From assembly GCA_913061275.1 (NCBI GenBank), contig CAJXSR010000016.1:22911-86910 (forward strand): 64,000 nt of DNA, written 5' to 3'. The DNA comes from an uncultured Paracoccaceae bacterium. Its GTDB lineage: Bacteria > Pseudomonadota > Alphaproteobacteria > Rhodobacterales > Rhodobacteraceae. The position numbers and the translations under genes are program-made. How positions within the stretch are numbered: the stretch's first letter is position 1; the number at the start of each line of letters is the position of its first letter. The notes beneath the pieces are model-generated. The model saw only the letters and a program-made list of their open reading frames with translations, was not told where the DNA came from and did not search any database. Below are positions 46,204 through 54,990 of this stretch, piece after piece.

Positions 46204-47201
46204 GTGAAGACGTTCTTATAGAAGCCCGCGATTTATCTGTGCATTACCCATTGCGTGGTAATAATCTATTTGGCCCTAAACCTGTGGTTAAAGCTGTTGA
46301 AAGCATTAATCTTGATATTGGTAAGGGTAGTTTCTTTGGTCTTGTTGGTGAAAGCGGATCTGGCAAAACAACATTGGGTAAAGCCCTGTTGAAAGCAGCC
46401 CCGATTACACGCGGCACTGTAGCTTATGATGATGGTGAAGCAAAATTTGACCTGACAAAATTGTCTACAAAAGAATTAAATGAGTACCGCAAACGGGCGC
46501 AGTTGATTTTCCAGGACCCTTATGCAGCCCTTAGCCCGCGCATGACTGTGCGTGATATTATAGCTGAACCGTTAGAAGTGATGGGTCTTACATCAACGCG
46601 TGAAGAAACCGATGAGCGAGTGCGCGAGATTGCTGAAAAATGCAGATTGAACCTAGAGCACCTACGCCGTTTCCCCCATGCGTTTTCTGGGGGCCAGAGG
46701 CAAAGAATTTCGATAGCACGTGCGCTGGTATCAAACCCACAGTTTGTGGTGGCGGATGAAAGTGTTGCCGCGTTGGATGTGTCTATTCAGGCCGATGTTT
46801 TGAACCTATTGAAAGAAATCCAACAGGAAATGGGTTTGACATTCCTATTTATCAGTCACGATCTTAGTGTGGTTGCACATATTTGTGACCACGTGGCCGT
46901 GATGTATTTGGGCCGCCTTGTGGAAACCGCCCCAACACGCGAATTGTTTGCAAATCCAAGGCACCCATACACCAAAGCATTGCTGTCTGCGATCCCGTCG
47001 CTTGACCCGGATGACACAAAGCAAGCACAAAAGCTGGAAGGTGAAATTCCATCACCCACAAACCAACCATCGGGGTGCAAATTCCACACCCGCTGCCCGT
47101 TTGTTAAAGATATTTGCCGTAGTAATGAGCCTGTTTTGCAGCACTCTAGCGGGGGCCATGAAGTTGCGTGCCACCGTTGGGAAGAATTGATGACGCCGTA
47201 A
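46200..47201 (+). CDS. ABC transporter ATP-binding protein, DppF-like
   Basis: A 333-residue ATPase, partner of the gene upstream. The Walker A is GESGSGKTTLGKALL, the signature is AFSGGQRQRISIARAL, the Walker B is FVVADESVAALDVS, and the switch is FISHDLSVVAHI. The C-terminal extension is GEIPSPTNQPSGCKFHTRCPFVKDIC. It completes a five-gene importer (binding protein, two permeases, two ATPases). No terminator of usual form was seen before the next gene, 91 bp away. Confidence 0.93.
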   Translation: MSEDVLIEARDLSVHYPLRGNNLFGPKPVVKAVESINLDIGKGSFFGLVGESGSGKTTLGKALLKAAPITRGTVAYDDGEAKFDLTKLSTKELNEYRKRAQLIFQDPYAALSPRMTVRDIIAEPLEVMGLTSTREETDERVREIAEKCRLNLEHLRRFPHAFSGGQRQRISIARALVSNPQFVVADESVAALDVSIQADVLNLLKEIQQEMGLTFLFISHDLSVVAHICDHVAVMYLGRLVETAPTRELFANPRHPYTKALLSAIPSLDPDDTKQAQKLEGEIPSPTNQPSGCKFHTRCPFVKDICRSNEPVLQHSSGGHEVACHRWEELMTP

Positions 47202-47291
47202 CCTTAAAGGTACGTGTATGAATTTGGTAAAATCTTGGTTGTAAGTCCACGCTTTTCTACTGCAGATCGAAGGTATTCAGGATGAGTAAAT

Positions 47292-48065
47292 ATGAATATT
47301 ACTTTACTTTGTGAAAACGAAGCTTGCGCAATGCACTGGTTGGCTGAATGGGGCTTTTCCGCGTTTATCGAATATAATGGAAATAAAATCTTGTTTGATA
47401 CTGGGTTTTCGGACGTCTATCGCCATAATGCTGATCTAGCGGGCATTGATCTGGAAGAAACTGATTTCCTTGCTTTATCGCATTTTCACCGCGATCATAC
47501 GCGCGGGCTTTTATATCACGGGTTTAAAAGTAAAAAGAAAATTGTTTTGCACCCGCGAATTATGCAGGCTGTGTTGAAAACCGATGATGAACGTATCAAG
47601 CAGGACTTTGCTAAAATCCATGCGGTTCTTGCAAATGATTTTGAAGTGATACCATCAAGAAACGTACTGGAGTTTGCCCCAGGGGCTTTCTTTTTGGGCG
47701 AAATTCCACGTGGCAATAATTTTGAACCTGGTGGGTTTGAAGGTGATGCTATGGAAGATGATACAGCATTGGCTTTTCGTACTGACAAAGGTGCCGTGGT
47801 TGTCTCTGGCTGTTCACATGCTGGTATCTGCAACATTTGTGAGTATGCCAAAGAAATAACAAGACAACCACTTTATGCAGTCATTGGTGGTTTTCATTTA
47901 TTGTCGGAAGAGAACCCGCCAATTACAGAAACCATAGATTATTTCAAAACTGAGAACCCGCCCGTTTTACTGCCAATGCACTGCGTGGATTTCCCTGCTT
48001 TGGTTGCATTTCATAATGCTTTTGGATCTAAAAAACTCTCGGCGGGGGATGCTATAGAGTTGTAA
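47292..48065 (+). CDS. Metallo-beta-lactamase fold hydrolase (MptA/RFA-P synthase-like group)
   Basis: A 257-residue MBL-fold protein. Metal ligands are H64, H66, D68 and H69 in LALSHFHRDHTRGL. A later histidine is in VVSGCSHAGICNICEYAKEI, and GGFHLLSE is near the C-terminus. This pattern matches the group named after 7,8-dihydropterin-6-yl-methyl-aminobenzene-phosphate synthase, members of which have varied roles. The ABC operon lies upstream in the same direction, but the functional link is unproved. Confidence 0.85.
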   Translation: MNITLLCENEACAMHWLAEWGFSAFIEYNGNKILFDTGFSDVYRHNADLAGIDLEETDFLALSHFHRDHTRGLLYHGFKSKKKIVLHPRIMQAVLKTDDERIKQDFAKIHAVLANDFEVIPSRNVLEFAPGAFFLGEIPRGNNFEPGGFEGDAMEDDTALAFRTDKGAVVVSGCSHAGICNICEYAKEITRQPLYAVIGGFHLLSEENPPITETIDYFKTENPPVLLPMHCVDFPALVAFHNAFGSKKLSAGDAIEL

Positions 48066-48075
48066 ATGGATGTAG

Positions 48076-48180
48076 ATTCGAAATGCGGTTATTTTGACGA
48101 ACAAAGAGTTGAGCGATATCGGCCTTACCCGTGGTGGTATATCTGATCTATCGCAGCGTGATAAGTTGAAACGGTATAGA
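48076..48180 (+). pseudogene. DUF1127 (YjiS-like) gene remnant
   Basis: Plus-strand translation from 48094 reads LTNKELSDIGLTRGGISDL, the hallmark of small arginine-rich DUF1127 proteins, in the gap between the MBL gene and the convergent dehydrogenase gene. The frame has a stop (TAG) at 48073 upstream, no good start codon and no ribosome site. It runs into the dehydrogenase end downstream. So it looks like a truncated remnant whose 5' part was lost. A very short product from the TTG at 48094 cannot be excluded. Confidence 0.5.
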
Positions 48181-48181
48181 G

Positions 48182-49228
48182 TCAGTCAATCGTTACCACA
48201 ATTTTCCCAATGTGTTGCTTGTTCTCAAACGACGCTTGGGCATCAGTGAGCTGTTCCAGCGGGTAAGTTTCCCAAACCAAGGGTTGAATATCACGGTTTT
48301 CGATGCGTTTAATCAAGTTACCAAAGACCTGTGGTTCCAAAACCGTGCAGCCGAAAAAACTTAAGTCTTTCAGATAAAGCGTACGAATATCCAGCGTTAC
48401 CATCGGGCCGGCAATGGCACCTGCTACTGCATAGCGGCCTGCGGGTCGTAAAACTTCAAGAATTTCCACCCACCGATCGCCTGCAACCAGATCGATGACC
48501 ACATCAACACTGTTTTGGCCAAGCGGTGACAGATAACCATCGTTTCGATCAACAATTTCATCTGCACCTATATCAAGAAGGGCTTGCGCCTTGGCGGCCC
48601 CGGTCACAGCAATAACATGGGCGCCACGTGCCTTGGCTAACTGGATTGTGGCTGACCCGACCCCGCCTGATGCCCCCGTAACCAAAATGCGATCAGCGCT
48701 TGTAACATTCGCACGGGTTAGCATATTTTCTGCTGTGGAATACGAGCAGGGAAAGGATGCAAGAGATGTGCTTTTAAATGCGCTTTCAACTTTGTAAGCA
48801 TGCCGAGAAGCGACCGTTGTGTATTGCGCAAAACCGCCATTGCATTCCGATCCAAAATACCATGCTGTGTCTAAGGTTTTACCGTCAAATTCCCTGATGC
48901 ATGGCTCGATCAAGACCCGCTCACCGAGGCGGGTCTTATCAATGCCCGATCCAGTCGCCACAATCTGCCCACAGACATCCGCACCTTGAATGAGCGGGAA
49001 GTGAATGGCCTCACCCGACCAGCTGGCGTCGCCCCCATCCTGGTCACCTTTTGAATACCATGCGGTTCGGGTGTTAATATCGGTATTATTCACCCCTGCA
49101 GCCGCAACACGAATAAGAACTTCATTGGCTTTAGGCACAAGAACAATCAGGTCATTCTTATACGAAAGCATTTCTGGCCCGCCATGACCGGTTAGAACAA
49201 CGCCACTCATTAATTTTGGGATTGCCAT
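48182..49228 (-). CDS. Medium-chain dehydrogenase/reductase (zinc-free, quinone-oxidoreductase-like)
   Basis: A 348-residue alcohol-dehydrogenase-superfamily protein. The catalytic-zinc cysteine of the classic motif is replaced (VNNTDINT), so it is probably zinc-free. It has an HFPLIQGADVCGQIVATG segment and the NAD(P) motif TGASGGVGSATIQLAKARGA. C-terminal NLIKRIENRDIQPLVWETYPLEQL is typical of quinone/enone reductases. GGAGA precedes the start. It is the last gene of the minus-strand arm of the GntR island. The substrate is not known. Confidence 0.85.
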   Translation of the reverse strand: MAIPKLMSGVVLTGHGGPEMLSYKNDLIVLVPKANEVLIRVAAAGVNNTDINTRTAWYSKGDQDGGDASWSGEAIHFPLIQGADVCGQIVATGSGIDKTRLGERVLIEPCIREFDGKTLDTAWYFGSECNGGFAQYTTVASRHAYKVESAFKSTSLASFPCSYSTAENMLTRANVTSADRILVTGASGGVGSATIQLAKARGAHVIAVTGAAKAQALLDIGADEIVDRNDGYLSPLGQNSVDVVIDLVAGDRWVEILEVLRPAGRYAVAGAIAGPMVTLDIRTLYLKDLSFFGCTVLEPQVFGNLIKRIENRDIQPLVWETYPLEQLTDAQASFENKQHIGKIVVTID

Positions 49229-49276
49229 ATTTTTTCTCCGTTTATTTGTTCAGTAGCATATCTATTTTGGCGGCTT

Positions 49277-50815
49277 TTACGGTATGAACCCCACCGCTCC
49301 TTCGGGTGTTATTCTGACATCGGCCAAAGTTCTGTCTGCGTGTTTCATACGGTGGCTTAGCAGCTTTTGCGTAAGCCGCAACAATGCTGGTACATGAGCA
49401 GGATCACTGGCAAGGTCGTTTAGTTCCGATGGATCAGCCTTCAGATCAAACAGCATAGGTGGCAGGTTGCCATTGAAATGTATCAGTTTGAATTGCTCTT
49501 CACGTAGAATGGCCAGATTGGCCTCATGGGTGGAAACGCCCGTGGCCTCTTGCCATATGGTCATCTCATTGGGTTCACTGAAATCCAACTCTAGATGCAC
49601 ACTATCACGCCATTTCGTAGGGGGCTTACCTTCTAGAAAAGGGCACAAAGAAACCCCGTCCATACCGGCAGGTATTTGTTGCCCGATCAGATCAAGAATG
49701 GTTGGGGTGATATCGATAGATTCAGTAAAAGCCTGAACTGTGGCACCATATTGTGCGGGGTTTTGCGGATCGTGAATAATCAGGGGAATATGATAGGCGG
49801 CTTCATACGTATTTTGTTTGCCCCACAGATGATGGTCACCCAACATTTCGCCATGATCTGCTACAAAGATAATCAACGTATCATCATACTGGTCGGTTTC
49901 TTTTAGAAAGCTGATGATGCGCCCAAAATGGGTATCTACCTCGGTGGCAAGGCCCATATAAAGCGCACGCAATCCTTGCACGTCTGCCTTATTTTCATTG
50001 TCCAGCGGGGCAACGCCCTTCACGATGGTATTGACTGTTGGTTTTTGTAAGGCACCAGCCATAAAAGGGTGCAGATCAGCCTGTTGTTCTTGGACGGGCA
50101 GACGCGCGGGGTCTGGCAGTGCATCTGGTGCATACATTTTGTTATAGGGGGCAGGGGCCACCAAAGGGGGATGTGGGCGAATATAGGTTGCCAGCGCAAA
50201 CCAATCTTGATCGGTGCGCACAGATAAATCACTTATAAGCGCATCGGTTAGAAAAGCTGTGTCACTATCTTCGGCTTTATAAAAAGCAGGATCATCTATA
50301 CGGGCAGGTCGATTGGCATCGGGGGAAACAGGCTCGTAGAAATGTGCATAATCAGGCAGGTCATAGCCTTTTGCTTTCAGATAGGCCCGCCAAGGGTAAC
50401 TTTCCTGAAAGCGCATTTCGAGTACTTCACGAAACCCTGGCATAAGGCCTTCTTCGGATTTCAAAACAGGATCATTTGCGTGGTGTGCGCGTGGGTCAAT
50501 GCCAGTGTCAGTATAGCCAAACAGCATCGGGTCATACCCTGATTTGCGCAGTTCGCGTGCTAAATTGGGCGTGTCATGTGCTAGCGGGGTGCCATTGCGT
50601 ATAGAACGGTGGTTCATCGCATATTGGCCTGTTAAAATACTGGCACGCGAAGGCCCGCAAGGGTTGGTGACCGAGTAATGTTTGGTGAATGTAACGGCCT
50701 CTTTTCTGAAGGCTTGAATGTTAGGCAGATCAACGTGTTCTGCCAAAGCACCTGTAATGCAATCGGCCCTAAACTGGTCTGCTATCACGACCAAAATTTT
50801 ACGTTTCTTAGACAT
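49277..50815 (-). CDS. Sulfatase / phosphonate monoester hydrolase-like enzyme
   Basis: About 512 residues of the alkaline-phosphatase superfamily. The formylglycine site is TNPCGPSRASILTG with C53. Metal residues are in VIADQFRAD at the N-terminus and VADHGEMLGDHHLWGK near residue 320. The C-terminal block FDLKADPSELNDLASDP and the RIIS...DQYDDTLIIF region resemble phosphonate monoester hydrolases of rhizobia, as I recall them, more than arylsulfatases. The ATG at 50815 has AAGGA eight bases before; a further ATG at 50824 is poorly placed. It requires formylglycine maturation encoded elsewhere. Confidence 0.85.
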   Translation of the reverse strand: MSKKRKILVVIADQFRADCITGALAEHVDLPNIQAFRKEAVTFTKHYSVTNPCGPSRASILTGQYAMNHRSIRNGTPLAHDTPNLARELRKSGYDPMLFGYTDTGIDPRAHHANDPVLKSEEGLMPGFREVLEMRFQESYPWRAYLKAKGYDLPDYAHFYEPVSPDANRPARIDDPAFYKAEDSDTAFLTDALISDLSVRTDQDWFALATYIRPHPPLVAPAPYNKMYAPDALPDPARLPVQEQQADLHPFMAGALQKPTVNTIVKGVAPLDNENKADVQGLRALYMGLATEVDTHFGRIISFLKETDQYDDTLIIFVADHGEMLGDHHLWGKQNTYEAAYHIPLIIHDPQNPAQYGATVQAFTESIDITPTILDLIGQQIPAGMDGVSLCPFLEGKPPTKWRDSVHLELDFSEPNEMTIWQEATGVSTHEANLAILREEQFKLIHFNGNLPPMLFDLKADPSELNDLASDPAHVPALLRLTQKLLSHRMKHADRTLADVRITPEGAVGFIP

Positions 50816-50954
50816 CACAAACATCCTTATAAAAATGCCAGCGGGTATTTTAAACTTACCCTAACAAGAACCAGAAACCTAAGTTTATGCACAGGTCAAT
50901 CATTATTTAGGGGCGATAATAATTCGTGATTATTGGGTCGCTAAAGTGCTATTT

Positions 50955-52124
50955 TCATGTCGTTATACTATCTTGAATGAAGGATTTAATGCGGTTTAGC
51001 CCTATGGTTAGCTCTTGCTCATCTAGCGTGAAGTTTATCCGCACCATATTGCGCAGCTCTTCGCCAAAAAGTTCTGCATCTAATACTGAAACACCTGTCT
51101 GTTTATACAAAGCACGCACAAACGCATCACTGGTTATTCCTGTTTTATCAATGGGTAACAGTAGAAACATGCCTGATTTAGGGCATATGCAGTTAATATT
51201 CGGCAAATCCGACAGTACGTCCAAAGCAAAATCGCGGCGCTTTTTGTATAATTCATTTAGGGCTGTTGTATCATGTTCCAACGCAACAATAGCGGCTTGT
51301 TGGATAAATCCGGGCAAGCCATATGTCATGCACATGCACAACTCGGCTGCTTTTTGTGAAAACTCATCAGGGCCGATTGCCCAGCCAACGCGCCAGCCTG
51401 TCATTGCGTGTGATTTTGACAAGCTGCCAAGTGTGATGCAGCGCTCACTCATCCCGGGTAGGCTGGCCATAACTGTGTGTTGTCCGTCAAAAACCATTGT
51501 GCCGTAAACCTCATCGGCCACCACCCACAGACCATGACGTTGGGAAATCTGTGCAATTTCCATTAACGTGTCTTTGCTAAAAACGGCACCTGTTGGATTG
51601 ACAGGAGAGGCAAAAAACAACGCTTTGGTTTTATCCGTTACAAGGGTTTCCAACTCTGACGGGTCAGGCATAAAATCATTTTCACGCCTGCAAGGTAGCC
51701 TGACAATCTTGGCACCCGATGCAGTTAACGTTGCACTATAGGTTACATACATGGGGTCTGCGACAATAACTTCATCCCCTGGCTCTAGTAAAAGCAGCAT
51801 AGAAATGAATAAGGCGTTTTGCGTGCCTGCCGTAATTGTTACGTTTTGCGCCCGAACATCATGGTCAAACACGCGTTTTTGATAATCGGCAACTGCTTGG
51901 CGGATTTGCGGGCGACCTTGCACATCGGTATAATGCGTATCGCCTGATCTAAGCGCAGAAATAGCGGTATCAACGATCGGGCCAGCGGTATTAATTTCAT
52001 TATCCCCGATGCTAAGAATTATTACATCTTTACCCTGTTTCTTATCCTCATCGGCACAAATGTGTGTACGCCATGCATTGGCCCCGTGTGCAGAAATGCG
52101 TTGAGAAAGGGATGTAAGTTTCAT
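50955..52124 (-). CDS. Class I/II aminotransferase
   Basis: A 389-residue PLP-dependent aminotransferase, fold type I. The PLP lysine is in TLGSLSKSHAMTGWRVGWAIG. Substrate-binding blocks are FASPVNPTGAVFSKD and VADEVYGTMVFDG. The C-terminal arginine lies in LRNMVRINFTLDEQEL. It is encoded 86 nt downstream of the GntR regulator on the same strand and upstream of the PMH-like gene. It may deaminate a product of the creatinase-like enzyme or amidase across the divergent promoter; that is inference. Confidence 0.92.
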   Translation of the reverse strand: MKLTSLSQRISAHGANAWRTHICADEDKKQGKDVIILSIGDNEINTAGPIVDTAISALRSGDTHYTDVQGRPQIRQAVADYQKRVFDHDVRAQNVTITAGTQNALFISMLLLLEPGDEVIVADPMYVTYSATLTASGAKIVRLPCRRENDFMPDPSELETLVTDKTKALFFASPVNPTGAVFSKDTLMEIAQISQRHGLWVVADEVYGTMVFDGQHTVMASLPGMSERCITLGSLSKSHAMTGWRVGWAIGPDEFSQKAAELCMCMTYGLPGFIQQAAIVALEHDTTALNELYKKRRDFALDVLSDLPNINCICPKSGMFLLLPIDKTGITSDAFVRALYKQTGVSVLDAELFGEELRNMVRINFTLDEQELTIGLNRIKSFIQDSITT

Positions 52125-52210
52125 GAAATGTCTTTCAGGGTGTTTTAGAAATCCTTACCTGAAAGTGGGTGTTTTGAAAGGGTGTAATTTTGCGCATCGC
52201 ACTAAACCTG

Positions 52211-52876
52211 TTAATTAATATCCATAAAAAGATGCTGCTGAATGCGGGCGTAGCCGTATCCTATGTAAACTCTTTGAATGTGGCCGACGGCAACCAGATC
52301 ATTATTTTCTAGAGCTCTTGCAAGTTCGCTTAACTCATTTACCAGTAATGGCAGAGTTTCCTTGGCAGTCATATCGGTGATGCGATACCAAACACTGGCG
52401 GCCTGAAAATAGGTTTGCCGCCAGAATGATTGCAGCACACTATTAGAGATTAGTTTGGATATAATTTGATGTAGATCGTGATTAATCTGAATGTATTGGC
52501 GCACATTATCGTCTGGTGTTAGCAGTTGTGCACGAGCAAGTAGATTGTTTATCGCGGACTTTTCAGGTTGCCCGATTACTGTTGTCGACATTTCGCCAAT
52601 CATAGGGGCCAGCCGTAGGCGTGTTTGATATACATCGTCAATTTTTGTGTTGGATAATTGCTTTACAACAGTTCCAACCCCGTTGCGGGTTTCGATCAAA
52701 TCCAAATGGGCAATCCTGCTAAGGGCATCCCTGACGGGGGTTCTGCTAACGTTGAATTCTGCGGCAAGGTCGGCCTCTTTCAAAGGTTGATCTGCTTTAT
52801 AATTCAACAGGCAAATACGCTCTAGAATCGCCTTTTGGATAGAGTGAACATTTGGTGTGCTATCGGTAGAATCCAT
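52211..52876 (-). CDS. GntR-family (FadR/VanR type) regulator
   Basis: A 221-residue regulator: winged helix (QKAILERICLLNYKADQPLKEADLAAEFNVSRTPVRDAL, about residues 14-52), then an FCD-type all-helical ligand domain. AGGA lies six bases before the ATG. It is divergent from the creatinase-like gene, with three TACAGCT elements in the 159-bp gap, one in a perfect inverted repeat. It most likely represses both arms until a substrate appears. The ligand is unknown. Confidence 0.9.
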   Translation of the reverse strand: MDSTDSTPNVHSIQKAILERICLLNYKADQPLKEADLAAEFNVSRTPVRDALSRIAHLDLIETRNGVGTVVKQLSNTKIDDVYQTRLRLAPMIGEMSTTVIGQPEKSAINNLLARAQLLTPDDNVRQYIQINHDLHQIISKLISNSVLQSFWRQTYFQAASVWYRITDMTAKETLPLLVNELSELARALENNDLVAVGHIQRVYIGYGYARIQQHLFMDIN

Positions 52877-52901
52877 TTCATGTCCTGTAGTGTAAAGTAG
52901 A

Positions 52902-52983
52902 TAAGCTATATACAGCTTATGGTAATAATAAGAGGTATTACAGCTAAAATCGCATAATTTATTAAATATTGTATACAGCTTGG
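52902..52983. promoter_or_regulatory. Candidate GntR operators in the divergent promoter
   Basis: TAAGCTATATACAGCTTA (52902-52919) is a perfect 6-bp inverted repeat. Related half-sites TATTACAGCT (52936-52945) and TATACAGCTT (52972-52981) follow within 62 bp. Three copies of the TACAGCT element between divergent genes, one being a GntR gene, fit a regulator binding region. Repeats are read directly; binding is inferred. Confidence 0.6.
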
Positions 52984-53035
52984 ATATTTTTCAATAAAGC
53001 AGAATCATGGATTGTGAATGAAGAAGGCCTGTGAA

Positions 53036-54193
53036 ATGTTAAAAGAAGCAAAGTTAAGAACGCAAAACCTACAATCTAGGATGAAGGTTTTGGGCATACA
53101 AAAAGCGATTTTCACTGATGAAAGCTCTTTGGCCTATCTGGCGGGGTTTTGGGGGTATTTGGGTATAGAGTTCGGCCGCCCTACAATGCTGGTTGTGGAT
53201 GCGGATGAAGCACCTGTTGTCATTACCCCGTTGATGGAAAGTGAAATGGTCGGTGCGATGACGTGGATAGAAGATATTCAGGTTTGGGAAGATACGGGCC
53301 AGCGCAGTTGGGCGCGTGCATTAAAGCAAGCAGTTGGTGATACCCCGCAAGAATTATGGGTAGAACGCAACCATATACCTGCCATTGTGCGTAACTTTAT
53401 TGATGAAGCGTTTAAAGGTGCTGAGCTGAAAGATATATCGCCCATTTTAGGGGAAATGCGCATGATTAAAACCCCGTTTGAAATTGGGATTATGATGCAA
53501 GCAGGCCAAATTGCGGGGGCGATGATGGAAGCGGCACATGGCTCGTTGGCTGAGGGGCGGCAAGAATACACGTCTGCTTTGGCAGTGATTGATGCGGGAT
53601 CGCGCAAAGCGGCATCGTTTTTAACCGACAGCGGTTGGGAACGATTTGTATCCCCGATGATCCACAATTTACAGATTTTACAAAGTGGGGCGCACTCATC
53701 CATGGTGCACCGCCGTGCCAGTGTAAAAACGTATGAAAAATTTGACCCAGTTTATTTCTGTTTTTGCAATATGGCCCAGTTCAAACAGTATAAGCTAGGC
53801 TTCGATCGTATGTTCCATATTGGCGATGTCACAGATCAGGCCCGAGATGTTCAAGAAGCCGCAATAGAGGCACAACAGGCCGCAGTTGCAACCATTCGAC
53901 CAGGCATTAGGGCCGAAGAAGTGGCACAGGCTGCAAATGAAGTGTATCGTGCTCGCGGTTATGAAACAGGGTATCGAACCGGGCGTTCTATTGGTGTGTC
54001 ATATTTGGAAGCGCCTGAACTGAAAGAAGGCGATAAAACAATTTTGCAACCCGGTATGACATTTGCGGTGGATGGGGGCATTTCAATAGATGGTGTGGCC
54101 GCAGGGCGCATCGGAGATTCTGTGGTTGTGACGCAAACAGGGTGTGATTACATCACCAATTATCCACGTGAAATTCTTCTAAGTATGGGTTGA
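53036..54193 (+). CDS. M24-family creatinase/ectoine-hydrolase-like protein without M24 metal ligands
   Basis: About 385 residues with the pita-bread fold. Compared with metal-using M24 peptidases, the two aspartates and the metal histidine are absent: LNC/IDAG-type sites read FCFCNMAQ and GH reads GRSIGV. By contrast it keeps a histidine equivalent to creatinase H232 (SMVHRR, H225), and has aspartates where creatinase has E262 and E358 (GFDRMF, FAVDGGI). So it resembles the metal-free creatinase/ectoine-hydrolase branch. The ATG at 53036 has GAAGG eight bases upstream; an in-frame ATG at 53018 lacks a site. Substrate unproved. Confidence 0.8.
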   Translation: MLKEAKLRTQNLQSRMKVLGIQKAIFTDESSLAYLAGFWGYLGIEFGRPTMLVVDADEAPVVITPLMESEMVGAMTWIEDIQVWEDTGQRSWARALKQAVGDTPQELWVERNHIPAIVRNFIDEAFKGAELKDISPILGEMRMIKTPFEIGIMMQAGQIAGAMMEAAHGSLAEGRQEYTSALAVIDAGSRKAASFLTDSGWERFVSPMIHNLQILQSGAHSSMVHRRASVKTYEKFDPVYFCFCNMAQFKQYKLGFDRMFHIGDVTDQARDVQEAAIEAQQAAVATIRPGIRAEEVAQAANEVYRARGYETGYRTGRSIGVSYLEAPELKEGDKTILQPGMTFAVDGGISIDGVAAGRIGDSVVVTQTGCDYITNYPREILLSMG

Positions 54194-54200
54194 TTTGCAA

Positions 54201-54986
54201 ATGAACGGTTTAAACGTTGTTATCGCTCAAAACCCTGCTGCCCTGACGGGGCCGCAGGAAAGGTTTAACTGGCTGGCGAAAACCCTTAATGATGCACAGC
54301 TGCGGAGTGCAGATATTTTGCTGCTGCCAGAACTGTTTTTGACAGGATATAATGTAGGCCAGAAAATCATCGATTGGGCCGAGCCTGCGAACGGGGCTTA
54401 TGCACAAAAGATAGCTGATTTATGTGTGAAGCATGACATTGCAATTCACTACGGGTTTGCAGAGCGCGATGGTGAAAAACTGTTTAATGCCGCGAATTGT
54501 TTTGGCAAAGACGGCACAAAACTGGGCGGGCATCGCAAACTGTTGTTACCACCCGGGTTTGAGGGTGATTATTTTGATGCAGGTACGCAGTGTACACCTT
54601 TTACGCTTAACGGTTTCAGTATTGGCACGTTAATTTGTTATGATGCCGAGTTCCCCGAAAATTTCAGGCATGTTGCAAAAATGGGCGTTGATCTGGTTCT
54701 TGTACCAACTGCCCTTGGGTCGCAATGGGGGATGGTTGCACAGAAATTAATACCAACCCGCGCTTTTGAAAATGGCGTATATGTTTTCTATGCCAATCAA
54801 TCGGGTATAGAAAACGGGTTGGAATATCTGGGTGGCAGTTGCATTATCGGCCCCGATGGCGGGGATATAGAACGGGCAGATGCAGGACCTACACTATTGC
54901 AGGCAACATTACACAAAGAACGGGTTGAAGCGGCGCAAACCAGATTGCCTTACCATATTGATAGTCAAAAATTGCCTTGGTTATAA
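54201..54986 (+). CDS. Carbon-nitrogen hydrolase (nitrilase superfamily amidase)
   Basis: A 261-residue cytosolic amidase with the nitrilase triad: E44 in LLPELFLTGYN, K113 in HRKLLLPP and C146 in GTLICYDAEFPE. The length fits N-carbamoyl/omega-amide hydrolases. It starts 7 nt after the creatinase-like gene and so is cotranscribed. It likely removes an amide or carbamoyl group from the same compound. It ends 4 nt from the convergent livF stop. Confidence 0.9.
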   Translation: MNGLNVVIAQNPAALTGPQERFNWLAKTLNDAQLRSADILLLPELFLTGYNVGQKIIDWAEPANGAYAQKIADLCVKHDIAIHYGFAERDGEKLFNAANCFGKDGTKLGGHRKLLLPPGFEGDYFDAGTQCTPFTLNGFSIGTLICYDAEFPENFRHVAKMGVDLVLVPTALGSQWGMVAQKLIPTRAFENGVYVFYANQSGIENGLEYLGGSCIIGPDGGDIERADAGPTLLQATLHKERVEAAQTRLPYHIDSQKLPWL

Positions 54987-54990
54987 AGCC

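Noticed and set aside
50914..50934. AATAAT/ATTATT inverted repeat between the PMH-like and aminotransferase genes as a terminator
   Set aside because: Pure AT stem is too weak and lacks a T-run; no function claimed.
53018..54193. Ordinary Xaa-Pro aminopeptidase
   Set aside because: The conserved M24 metal-ligand residues are absent.
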